A stretch of 64,000 bases of DNA. It comes from Shewanella sp. KX20019 (lineage in GTDB: Bacteria; Pseudomonadota; Gammaproteobacteria; Enterobacterales; Shewanellaceae). A program made the position numbers and the translations under genes. Positions 24,636-33,200 of the stretch are shown here, one piece after another. Within the stretch, counting starts at the first letter, position 1, and each line of letters starts with the position of its first letter. The notes below the pieces were generated by a model. It saw only the letters and a program-made list of their open reading frames with translations. It was not told the origin of the DNA and ran no database searches. The DNA is taken from the NCBI RefSeq assembly GCF_016757755.1, contig NZ_CP068437.1:3968001-4032000 (forward strand), in the 5' to 3' direction.

Positions 24636-26501
24636 CTAAACAATAAACTGATTCAGCAAGGATTCCTGGTGCTTGACCTGTTTCATTTGAGTCACCATAG
24701 CTGCATTAGCTTGCTCAGCGTTATCAGCAACTTCCACAGTAAGATCCTTAATGTTTGACGTATTCTTATTCATCTCTTCCGCAACCTGACTTTGCTCCTC
24801 TGCAGCGCTAGCGATTTGAAGGTTCATGTCGGTAATATCCTGAATACTCTTGCGTATCTCTTTCAGGGTGTCATTTGCCATCAATGCCTTTTCTACCGTG
24901 GTTTGGGTTGTCCCACGACTCTCATCCATCACATTAACGACCGCTGCAACTCCCGACTGTAACTTCTCAATTTTCTCTTTAATTTCCGATGTAGACTCTT
25001 GGGTACGCGCAGCCAAGCTACGAACCTCATCAGCAACGACTGCAAAACCTCGCCCTGACTCGCCAGCTCTGGCAGCCTCAATTGCCGCATTCAGAGCCAA
25101 TAAGTTTGTCTGCCCTGCAATTTCATTGATGACACCGAGGATAGATTCAATGCTAACAGTATCTGCTTCTAGCTCTTTTACAGCTGCACTGGCTTGCATA
25201 ATTTGTTCTGACAGGTGGTCGATAGAATCCGTCGTTTGATTCACAGCAGATGCACCGTCGCTAACTGCCGCATCAGCCTGTTGAACAGCAAAAGCCGCAC
25301 TCTGTGCGTTGCCCGCAACTTCGGATGCTGTTACCGCCATTTCATGCATAGCAGTTGCAAGCTGCTCAACTTCCTGGGTCTGTTCACCCATAGCTCGAGA
25401 AGCTGATTTTGCGCCTTCGGCCGTCATTTCCGTCCCATTTGCAACTTCGCCGCCAATCACTTTAACTTGCTGGATCAGATCTTGAAGCTTGATGACAAAA
25501 CTATTAAAGCTACTGGCTAAACTAGCAAACTCTACATCTGAGTCAGTGCTCAAACGTCGTGTCAGATCCCCTTCGCCAGATGCAACATCTTTCATTGCCT
25601 CATTCAATACATCCAATGGTTTCATCAGATGTCTAATAAATCCAGCCATCAGCAATGTAGCCAAAACGAGTGCCAATAAGGAATAGAAAATAGCATCACC
25701 GCGCAGTTTATCAGCAGCGGCATAGATAACCTGCTCATCAAGCACAATGCCCAGGCTCCAATCCAAGCCTGATAAAGGATTGAAAATAACAGTATGCATT
25801 TTACCATCGATCTCGATATGGCTGATATCTTGAGTCACATCTAGCTGGCCACCAAACACCAACCCCATAGGACGTCCATTCTTAGTCGCATCCGGGTACG
25901 CTATAAAATCACCATTATTGCCCACAATAAAAGCGTAGCCTGCACCAAATAAATTCGCTGTATTGCTAATATCCGCTAAGGTTTTGAGGCTAATATCAGC
26001 AAACATTGCCCCTTGAAACTCACCATTTTTATATAAAGGTGCCGCTGCAGATACTAAGATCTCTCCAGTGGTAGCGTCCGCATAAGGCTCAGTAAATAAC
26101 TGCCGGCCTTGTTTCTTCACCTCTTGGTACCACATTCTTTTACGAGGATCATAGTTTTGCGGTTGCCAGCTAGATTCATTACCGATGAAATGCCCTGACT
26201 CAAGCCCCATACCCGCTAAGATAAAATGCTCTTTGATAACAGGTTGCCCCAACACTTTTTGAAAATTTTCATCAGAAAGTTCAGATTCAAATAGCGAAGC
26301 CGCAAAGCGAGTAAGGTCTGACTTCTCGGCCATAACAGCCTCAATGTTGTTTTTCATCGAGTCAGCTAATTCAGCCACACTCTGACTCACTTGGTCATTT
26401 ATCTGTTGTTTAACTTGGAAGTACTGGTAGCTAGACAAACCTCCTAGTGACAAGATCAAGATCAGACTGGCACTTATAACGATTTTATGGACAAACTTCA
26501 T
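24636..26501 (-). CDS. Methyl-accepting chemotaxis protein with dCache_1 amino-acid sensor domain
   Basis: A 621-residue transmembrane chemoreceptor: membrane helices at ~7-28 and ~271-290, a periplasmic double-Cache domain between them, a HAMP domain (~292-345), and a signalling hairpin with the tip motif EIAGQTNLLALNAAIEAARAGE. The Cache domain carries Tyr117, Arg122, Trp124, Tyr125, Tyr140, Asp142 and Asp169. Their spacing matches the amino-acid-binding dCache motif known from receptors such as PctA, so the ligand is probably one or more amino acids. No CheR-binding pentapeptide is evident at the C terminus (LLNQFIV). The gene is monocistronic, between a terminator and a 295-bp upstream region. 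Confidence 0.93.
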   Translation of the reverse strand: MKFVHKIVISASLILILSLGGLSSYQYFQVKQQINDQVSQSVAELADSMKNNIEAVMAEKSDLTRFAASLFESELSDENFQKVLGQPVIKEHFILAGMGLESGHFIGNESSWQPQNYDPRKRMWYQEVKKQGRQLFTEPYADATTGEILVSAAAPLYKNGEFQGAMFADISLKTLADISNTANLFGAGYAFIVGNNGDFIAYPDATKNGRPMGLVFGGQLDVTQDISHIEIDGKMHTVIFNPLSGLDWSLGIVLDEQVIYAAADKLRGDAIFYSLLALVLATLLMAGFIRHLMKPLDVLNEAMKDVASGEGDLTRRLSTDSDVEFASLASSFNSFVIKLQDLIQQVKVIGGEVANGTEMTAEGAKSASRAMGEQTQEVEQLATAMHEMAVTASEVAGNAQSAAFAVQQADAAVSDGASAVNQTTDSIDHLSEQIMQASAAVKELEADTVSIESILGVINEIAGQTNLLALNAAIEAARAGESGRGFAVVADEVRSLAARTQESTSEIKEKIEKLQSGVAAVVNVMDESRGTTQTTVEKALMANDTLKEIRKSIQDITDMNLQIASAAEEQSQVAEEMNKNTSNIKDLTVEVADNAEQANAAMVTQMKQVKHQESLLNQFIV

Positions 26502-26721
26502 TCAAATCCCCAAAACTAACGATGCTTCACTAGAATCCAAAGTTCGCATCTACAACTACGCAGCCGAAACATCTCCCTATGAATAGCTACAAATTAACAT
26601 CATGTGTTTCAAACATGATCATCGGCTGCACATTAGGGGATCTTTAGTGTTTTGTCATAAAAAAGCATGTGAAATACAGCTTTAATATGAAAAACAATCA
26701 AGTAGACGGAAGGAAATAAGG

Positions 26722-26755
26722 AAAAACCGCATTCTGATTTAAGCAATGCGGTTCA
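26722..26755 (-). terminator. Terminator after ybeL
   Basis: Minus-strand stem AACCGCATTG/CAGAATGCGGTT region with a T run, 40 bases past the ybeL stop. The rest of 26502-26796, upstream of the chemoreceptor, shows no other recognisable signal. Confidence 0.75.
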
Positions 26756-26796
26756 ATTCATCATAAAAAGAGCAACGAAAATAATGAAAATGTTAA

Positions 26797-27297
26797 CTAA
26801 GGCGCTAACGCTTCACGGGTAAACTCGTCGTTATCACACTGGGTGCAACCAGACAAAACTTGAGGGAACTCGATTTTCGATTCATGGCCACAGGCAGTGC
26901 ATACCATGGTCCCTTGCCCGACTATTTCACCAGACTCGTAATAGCCGTGATGCTTAAAATCTTGTGCTACTTCATGCCACTCGACCTGACTGCGGTCGGT
27001 AATTTCACTCAACCAATGCCATAACGTATTTTCAACTGTGATCATTGTGGGGCTATGGCTTAGATCTTTAGCATTTTTCTCTTGTAAAAAACTGGCAATA
27101 TCACGTTTTAAAAATTGTTCAACTAAAGCTAGCTCTTCAGCCTTTGCTTGCTGTTTAATAGCCAAGTATTCTTTACAGGTCTGAGTCTGACTATATAAAC
27201 TCTTTACTGTCAAAGAGTTATCATCACTGTATTGCGCTTTAATTTGATGAATAAGTGCCTCGTAAAGCGAAAGTAGCTCAGTACTTTGTTCACTCAT
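26797..27297 (-). CDS. ybeL: YbeL-family zinc-ribbon protein (DUF1451)
   Basis: Small acidic protein (166 residues) of unknown function, helical for most of its length and ending in a rubredoxin-like zinc ribbon with CTAC and CTQC (residues ~130-155). The family is typically encoded beside leuS, as here, where the two genes diverge. The conserved GEIVGQGTMVCTACGH and LWHWLSEITDRS support the assignment. Biochemical role not known. Confidence 0.85.
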   Translation of the reverse strand: MSEQSTELLSLYEALIHQIKAQYSDDNSLTVKSLYSQTQTCKEYLAIKQQAKAEELALVEQFLKRDIASFLQEKNAKDLSHSPTMITVENTLWHWLSEITDRSQVEWHEVAQDFKHHGYYESGEIVGQGTMVCTACGHESKIEFPQVLSGCTQCDNDEFTREALAP

Positions 27298-27408
27298 AGT
27301 AAATACTCCTTCGACGAACCTTTTTAATGACTCACTTCTAGTTTATTCTATGTCGATATAACTCGCGCATAAATAGCGCTAGATCAAACAACGGCCGGAA
27401 ATAGATTG

Positions 27409-29988
27409 ATGCAAGAGCAATATACTCCTTCTGAAATTGAAGCAAAAGTGCAACAGCACTGGAAAGACGAAAAGACATTTGAAGTTACCGAAGATGAAAA
27501 CAAAGAAAAGTTTTACTGCCTTTCTATGTTTCCATACCCTTCAGGCCGACTGCACATGGGCCATGTACGTAACTACACCATAGGTGATGTTGTCGCACGT
27601 TACCAACGTCTACAAGGCAAAAATGTGCTGCAGCCTATCGGGTGGGACTCTTTTGGTCTGCCAGCTGAAAATGCGGCAATCAAAAACAATACCGCGCCAG
27701 CACCATGGACCTATGAAAACATCGACTACATGAAGAACCAGCTAAAAATGCTTGGTTTCGGTTATGACTGGTCGCGTGAAATAGCGACTTGCACGCCAGA
27801 ATATTACCGCTGGGAACAGTGGTTCTTCACTAAGCTTTACGAAAAAGGCTTAGTTTACAAGAAGACCGCCAACGTAAACTGGTGCCCAAATGATGAAACC
27901 GTTCTTGCCAACGAGCAAGTCATCGACGGTTGTTGCTGGCGCTGTGATACCACTGTAGAACAAAAAGAGATCCCGCAGTGGTTTATCAAGATTACTGAGT
28001 ATGCCGACGAGCTGCTTAAAGATATCGACCAGCTAGATGAATGGCCAGAGCAAGTTAAGACCATGCAACGTAACTGGATTGGTCGTAGTGAAGGTATTGA
28101 GATGACCTTCCAGGTTGCCGATAGCGACCAGAGCTTTGATATCTACACCACGCGCCCTGATACTGTTATGGGTGTCACTTACGTTGCTATCGCAGCGGCT
28201 CACCCTCTTGCGAAGCAAGCTGCAGCCAATAACCCTGCGCTAACTGAGTTTATCGAAGAGTGTAACAACGCCGATACTACCGAAGCTGCTATGGCTGCGA
28301 TGGAGAAAAAAGGTGTTGCTACTGGTCTTAATGCAATCCACCCACTTACAGGTAAAGAAGTACCAATCTGGGTCGGTAACTTTGTATTAATGAACTATGG
28401 TACTGGTGCCGTAATGTCTGTACCGGCACACGATCAACGTGATTATGAATTCGCCAAGAAATACGGCTTAACTATCGAAGGTGTTATTAAGCCTGTCGAT
28501 AGCGAACTAGATATCTCTGAAGAAGCCTACACCGACAAAGGTGTGCTGTTTAACTCGGCAGAATTTGATGGTCTTGATTTCCAAGCAGCGTTTGATGCCA
28601 TTGATGCAAAGCTGGTTGCTGAAGGCAAAGGTAAGCGTCAAGTGAACTTCCGTCTGCGCGACTGGGGTGTTTCACGTCAACGTTACTGGGGCGCACCTAT
28701 TCCGATGGTGACACTGGCTGATGGTACTGTTGTACCGACGCCAGAAGATCAGCTTCCTGTGATCTTGCCTGAAGATGTCGTTATGGACGGCATTCAAAGC
28801 CCAATCAAAGCAGACAAAGAGTGGGCTAAAACCCAGGTTAATGGTCAAGAAGCTTTCCGCGAAACCGATACCTTCGACACCTTTATGGAGTCATCTTGGT
28901 ACTATGCACGCTACTGTAGCCCTCATGCAGATGAGATGCTTGATCCTGCCAAAGCAAACTACTGGTTACCAGTGGATCAATACATTGGTGGTATTGAGCA
29001 CGCTTGTATGCACCTATTGTATTTCCGCTTCTTCCACAAGTTGCTACGTGATACTGGTTTAGTGAACTCTGATGAGCCAGCTAAACGCCTACTGACTCAA
29101 GGTATGGTTTTGGCTGATGCTTACTACTATAACAATGAGAAAGGCGCACGTATTTGGGTTGCACCAAGTGATGTAACCGTGCTTGAGACTGATGACAAAG
29201 GCCGCACTGTAAAATCGGTAGACAGCGAAGGTAATGAGCTGGTTTATACCGGTATGAGCAAGATGTCTAAGTCAAAGAATAACGGTATTGATCCACAAGA
29301 GATGGTCAATAAATACGGTGCCGACACCGTGCGTCTATTCATGATGTTTGCTGCACCACCAGAGCTTACGCTTGAGTGGCAGGAGTCGAGTGTTGAAGGC
29401 GCACATCGCTTTATTAAGCGCTTGTGGAAAACAGCACACGATCATGTTGCTGCAGGTCCAACAACTGAACTCGACTTAACCTCACTTAACCCTGCTCAAA
29501 AAGAGCTACGCCGTGAGTTGCACAAAACAATTGCTAAAGTCGGTGATGATATTGAACGTCGTCAAATGTTCAACACTGCTATCGCTTCAGTGATGGAGCT
29601 GATGAACCGCTTACAGAAAGCCGCCACTGAAACAGAACAAGATAGAGCACTGATGCAAGAAGCATTGAGCGCTGTAACTCGTTTACTTTACCCAATCATT
29701 CCTCACACCAGCTTTAGCTTGTGGAATGAACTGGGTAATACAGGTGCGATTGAAGACGTACTTTGGCCTGAAGTAGATGAAGCCGCACTGGTTGAAGACA
29801 GCAAGCTTATTATCGTACAGGTTAACGGCAAGCTACGCGCTAAAGTTACTGTTGCTGCAGATGCAAGCAAAGAAGAAGTTGAAGCGGCAGGGTTGGCTGA
29901 AGAGGGTGTGGTTAAGCACACTGAAGGAAAAACTGTTCGTAAAGTTATCTACATACCGGGTAAGTTACTCAACATCGTAGCGAACTAA
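27409..29988 (+). CDS. leuS: Leucyl-tRNA synthetase
   Basis: Class I synthetase charging tRNA-Leu, with an editing (CP1) domain. From the ATG at 27409 (MQEQYTPSEIE) it has 859 residues, essentially the E. coli length. The start used is the ATG, not the TTG immediately before it. HIGH appears as PYPSGRLHMGH near residue 41, the zinc-binding region as WCPNDETVLANEQVIDGCCWRC, editing motifs as TTRPDTVMG, and KMSKS as GMSKMSKSKNNGIDP. It opens a long plus-strand housekeeping run (lptE, holA, nadD and on). Confidence 0.98.
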   Translation: MQEQYTPSEIEAKVQQHWKDEKTFEVTEDENKEKFYCLSMFPYPSGRLHMGHVRNYTIGDVVARYQRLQGKNVLQPIGWDSFGLPAENAAIKNNTAPAPWTYENIDYMKNQLKMLGFGYDWSREIATCTPEYYRWEQWFFTKLYEKGLVYKKTANVNWCPNDETVLANEQVIDGCCWRCDTTVEQKEIPQWFIKITEYADELLKDIDQLDEWPEQVKTMQRNWIGRSEGIEMTFQVADSDQSFDIYTTRPDTVMGVTYVAIAAAHPLAKQAAANNPALTEFIEECNNADTTEAAMAAMEKKGVATGLNAIHPLTGKEVPIWVGNFVLMNYGTGAVMSVPAHDQRDYEFAKKYGLTIEGVIKPVDSELDISEEAYTDKGVLFNSAEFDGLDFQAAFDAIDAKLVAEGKGKRQVNFRLRDWGVSRQRYWGAPIPMVTLADGTVVPTPEDQLPVILPEDVVMDGIQSPIKADKEWAKTQVNGQEAFRETDTFDTFMESSWYYARYCSPHADEMLDPAKANYWLPVDQYIGGIEHACMHLLYFRFFHKLLRDTGLVNSDEPAKRLLTQGMVLADAYYYNNEKGARIWVAPSDVTVLETDDKGRTVKSVDSEGNELVYTGMSKMSKSKNNGIDPQEMVNKYGADTVRLFMMFAAPPELTLEWQESSVEGAHRFIKRLWKTAHDHVAAGPTTELDLTSLNPAQKELRRELHKTIAKVGDDIERRQMFNTAIASVMELMNRLQKAATETEQDRALMQEALSAVTRLLYPIIPHTSFSLWNELGNTGAIEDVLWPEVDEAALVEDSKLIIVQVNGKLRAKVTVAADASKEEVEAAGLAEEGVVKHTEGKTVRKVIYIPGKLLNIVAN

Positions 29989-30047
29989 ATGCAGACTCAT
30001 TTGCTTTGCAAACCGAAAATGCAAACAAGGAAGACTAAACAAAGCTT

Positions 30048-30542
30048 ATGCTAATTAGACGCATACTTTTAGCAACCTTAGCACTGAGTGTACTGCTCAG
30101 TGCGGGTTGCGGCTTTAAATTACAGGGAAGCTACTCCATCCCTGAACAGTTGCAAACATTGAGCTTAACCAGCCAAGACGAATACAGTGAATTAACTCGT
30201 CTAGTGCATGAACGTTTAAGACTTAATCGTATTGCCGTTGTAGAGCCAGCACATGATATCCCAACGGTTCGTATTATTAGTGACTCGCTAGACCGCTCCA
30301 CCCTGTCTATTTACCCAACGGGTAACGTGGCTGAGTACGAGTTGATCTACCAAGTCTCTTTTGCTGTACAACTGCCTGATACTGAATCTCAGCGATTTGA
30401 AGTTGATATTCATCGCGATTACTTGGACGATCCGCGTACCGCGTTAGCAAAGAGTCGAGAGATGCAATTGCTACTCAAAGAGATGCGTATTCAAGCTGCC
30501 GATCGTATTATTCAAGCTCTGGCAGCTATCGAGGTTAATTGA
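30048..30542 (+). CDS. lptE: LPS-assembly lipoprotein LptE
   Basis: Outer-membrane lipoprotein that plugs the LptD barrel and helps insert lipopolysaccharide. The 164 residues start with a signal peptide and lipobox Cys21 (LLSAGCGFKLQG). The mature domain has the LptE-typical PEQLQTLSLTS and ends in a helix (ADRIIQALA). Position between leuS and holA is the conserved one. Its TGA shares a base with the holA ATG (TGATG). Confidence 0.93.
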   Translation: MLIRRILLATLALSVLLSAGCGFKLQGSYSIPEQLQTLSLTSQDEYSELTRLVHERLRLNRIAVVEPAHDIPTVRIISDSLDRSTLSIYPTGNVAEYELIYQVSFAVQLPDTESQRFEVDIHRDYLDDPRTALAKSREMQLLLKEMRIQAADRIIQALAAIEVN

Positions 30543-31573
30543 TGCGGGTATACCCAGATCAATTACTGAGAAACCTCAGCCCCTTGCCTCAATGCTGTCT
30601 TATTTTTGGTGATGACCCATGGTTATGCGAACAAAGCCGCAGTGCTTTATATCAAGTAGCAAGACAGCAAGGTTTTGATGAGAAAATTCAATTAACTCAA
30701 GAAACCGGCTTTAGTTGGAATGAGTTAATCGAGCAATGGCAAGCCATGAGTTTGTTTTCCAGTCGCCGTATTATTGAGCTTACAATGCCCACTGCGAAGC
30801 CGGGCACTGAAGGTAGCGCGATGTTCCAATCATTAATGCAGATGGATAACCCTGATGTGTTACTGATCCTAACGGGTCCTAAACTCGCTGCCGAGCAAAC
30901 CAAGAGTAAATGGTTTAAGTCGTTAGACGCAAAAGGTGTATACGTCCCCTGTATTACCCCTGAAGGTGCTCAATTTCAGCGTTGGCTTGATACAAGAATC
31001 AACCATTACGCATTGTCTTTATCTCGAGACTCTCGCGATATGTTGTTTGCACTGTATGAAGGTAATTTACTTGCTGCAGACCAAGCATTGCAGCTACTGC
31101 AACTGCTCAGCCCAACGGCACCGATTGATCCCGAGCAGCTAACCCAGTATTTTGAAGACCAGTCGCGTTTTAGTGTTTTCCAGTTAACTGACGCGATGTT
31201 GAGTAACCAGCAAGATAAGGCGCAACATATTTTGTCACAGCTGAAAAGTGAAGGCGTAGCAATGCCAATCATACTCTGGTCACTATTCAAAGAGTTGAGC
31301 GTATTACTACAGCTCAAAACAGCTGAAGCCAATGGTCAACCAATACAAGCCCTTTGGAGTAAGTTGCGCGTATGGGACAAACGTAAGCCATTGTATCAAC
31401 AGGCACTCAAACGTTTATCCCTACCACAAGTCGAAACACTGCTAGCGACCTCATCAGTACTTGAGTTAAAGCTAAAGCAGCAAGGTATAGAGGATTGGAC
31501 TGGACTGAGCCACATCAGTCTGCTTTTCGATGCTAAAGCCCATGCAGCACTCAAACACATAGCGATCGACTAA
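30542..31573 (+). CDS. holA: DNA polymerase III delta subunit HolA
   Basis: The clamp-loader subunit that opens the beta sliding clamp. From ATG 30542 (MRVYPDQLLRNL), coupled to lptE through TGATG, it has 343 residues, as in E. coli. A TTG one codon earlier is not needed. Recognisable features are FGDDPWLCEQ near the N terminus, QGFDEKIQL, AMSLFSSRRIIEL and LYEGNLLAADQALQLLQLL. It ends overlapping nadD by one base (TAATG). Confidence 0.95.
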   Translation: MRVYPDQLLRNLSPLPQCCLIFGDDPWLCEQSRSALYQVARQQGFDEKIQLTQETGFSWNELIEQWQAMSLFSSRRIIELTMPTAKPGTEGSAMFQSLMQMDNPDVLLILTGPKLAAEQTKSKWFKSLDAKGVYVPCITPEGAQFQRWLDTRINHYALSLSRDSRDMLFALYEGNLLAADQALQLLQLLSPTAPIDPEQLTQYFEDQSRFSVFQLTDAMLSNQQDKAQHILSQLKSEGVAMPIILWSLFKELSVLLQLKTAEANGQPIQALWSKLRVWDKRKPLYQQALKRLSLPQVETLLATSSVLELKLKQQGIEDWTGLSHISLLFDAKAHAALKHIAID

Positions 31574-32202
31574 TGAAAGTCGGTATTCTAGGCGGCACCT
31601 TCGACCCGATACATTTTGGTCATATTCGTCCCGCGATTGAAGTACAACAGCAGCTTAAGCTAGATGAGGTTTGGCTAATGCCAAACCATATTCCGCCGCA
31701 CAAAAATGGCACCCACGTTAGCACTGATGACCGCTTGGCAATGGCGCAGGCTGTATGCGATCAATTTCCACAGCTGAAGCTATGCGAAATCGAAGCTAAT
31801 CGAGACACTCCTTCTTATACTGCCACCACATTAGCAGTGCTTCGACAACAATACCCAATGCATGAATTCTATTTTCTAATGGGGATGGATTCATTTTTAG
31901 GGCTACAGAGTTGGTATCAATGGCAGAGTCTATTTGATCTGTGCCACATCGTAGTGTGCCAACGACCGGGTTGGCAACTATCGAAACGGCACCCAATGCA
32001 GGCAGTGTTAACTCAACGCAGTGCTCAAACAGCAGCAATGGCTAAAACAGGGTTGATCTTTCGCGTATCAATCACAGAGCAGCCCTTTTCGTCGACGCAG
32101 ATTCGCACCGCTCTTAGCCAAGGTATGTCGGTTAATGATGCATTACCCTCCAGCGTTCAACTGTATATAAAGCAGCATCGACTATATGGCTCAAAGACTT
32201 AG
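31573..32202 (+). CDS. nadD: Nicotinate-nucleotide adenylyltransferase
   Basis: Adenylates nicotinate mononucleotide in NAD synthesis. The 209 residues have the nucleotidyltransferase motif GGTFDPIHFGH (His14-x-x-His17) and the second ATP motif as SSTQIR near residue 172. LMPNHIPPHK and FLMGMDSFLGLQSW are family hallmarks. Last of the tightly overlapping lptE-holA-nadD genes. Confidence 0.97.
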   Translation: MKVGILGGTFDPIHFGHIRPAIEVQQQLKLDEVWLMPNHIPPHKNGTHVSTDDRLAMAQAVCDQFPQLKLCEIEANRDTPSYTATTLAVLRQQYPMHEFYFLMGMDSFLGLQSWYQWQSLFDLCHIVVCQRPGWQLSKRHPMQAVLTQRSAQTAAMAKTGLIFRVSITEQPFSSTQIRTALSQGMSVNDALPSSVQLYIKQHRLYGSKT

Positions 32203-32316
32203 TACAACCCACAAAAATCTTCACTGCTAAAGTCACTATTTCTAATCTTCGCTATTAATCTCATACCTATTACCTGCTATACTATCGCGCTGTCTAAAAA
32301 TTAATGGGGTATCCGC

Positions 32317-32646
32317 GTGGAAAGCGCCGAGCTAAAGCAATTTGTAATCGATAAGGTTGAAGACCTTAAAGCCAAAGATATTGTTGTAATGGACGTATCT
32401 GATAAATCTAACATCGCCGACTTTATGGTGGTTTGTACTGGTAATTCAAAAACTCATGTTAAAGCAATCGCTGAAAACTTAGTGGTTGAATCAAAGCGCG
32501 CTGGCCTAAAGATTTTAGGCGTAGAAGGCCGTGAAAGCAGCGAATGGGTTCTTGTTGACCTAGGCGATGTCATCATGCATGTAATGCAAGACCAAACTCG
32601 CGACTACTACCAGCTTGAAAAGCTATGGTCAGAAAAACCTGAATAA
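32317..32646 (+). CDS. rsfS: Ribosome silencing factor RsfS
   Basis: Binds ribosomal protein L14 and blocks subunit joining when nutrients are short. 109 residues with the DUF143 core: FVIDKVEDLKAKDIVVMDV, VVCTGNSKTHVKAIAENL and EGRESSEWVLVDLGDVIMHVM. Start codon is GTG with GGGGT upstream. It shares one base with rlmH (TAATG), the usual pair. A TATACT -10-like sequence at 32277-32282 may be part of an internal promoter. Confidence 0.96.
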   Translation: MESAELKQFVIDKVEDLKAKDIVVMDVSDKSNIADFMVVCTGNSKTHVKAIAENLVVESKRAGLKILGVEGRESSEWVLVDLGDVIMHVMQDQTRDYYQLEKLWSEKPE

Positions 32647-33116
32647 TGAAAATTCAGTTAGTTGCAGTAGGGACCCGCATGCCAGATTGGGTCGAAACAG
32701 GTTTTAAAGAATATCAGCGCCGCTTTCCTCGAGATATGGCGCTTGAGTTAATTGAAATCCCCGCTGGCAAACGCGGTAAAAATGCCGATATAGCTCGTAT
32801 CCTCCAAAAAGAGGGCGAGTTAATGTTGGCTGCAATCCCTAAGGGTAACCATATCGTCAGCCTCGACCTTCCAGGTAAAAACCTGAAGACACCCGAGTTG
32901 GCGCAGCAGATGAACAAATGGCTACTTGATGGCCGAGATGTCAGTCTGTTAATTGGCGGCCCCGAGGGGCTATCACCCGACTGTAAAAAAGCAGCAGCGC
33001 AAAGTTGGTGCTTATCAGCGTTAACTCTTCCCCACCCTTTGGTCCGAGTGATTGTTGCTGAAAGCCTTTATCGAGGCTGGAGTATTAATAATAATCACCC
33101 TTATCATAGAGAATAA
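32646..33116 (+). CDS. rlmH: 23S rRNA (pseudouridine1915-N3)-methyltransferase RlmH
   Basis: SPOUT-class methyltransferase acting on Psi1915 in helix 69 of 23S rRNA; that pseudouridine is made by RluD, encoded at 54892. 156 residues, full length, with KIQLVAVGTRMPDWV at the N terminus and the SAM knot LLIGGPEGLSPDCK and LTLPHPLVRVIVAESLYR. Coupled to rsfS. Confidence 0.97.
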   Translation: MKIQLVAVGTRMPDWVETGFKEYQRRFPRDMALELIEIPAGKRGKNADIARILQKEGELMLAAIPKGNHIVSLDLPGKNLKTPELAQQMNKWLLDGRDVSLLIGGPEGLSPDCKKAAAQSWCLSALTLPHPLVRVIVAESLYRGWSINNNHPYHRE

Positions 33117-33200
33117 TATCGACTTTACATTAAGTTAGCCTTACCTTTACAGCAATAAGCTATGTGCCTGGCACCTTTTTTTGAGCAGGAGAAAATGTAA

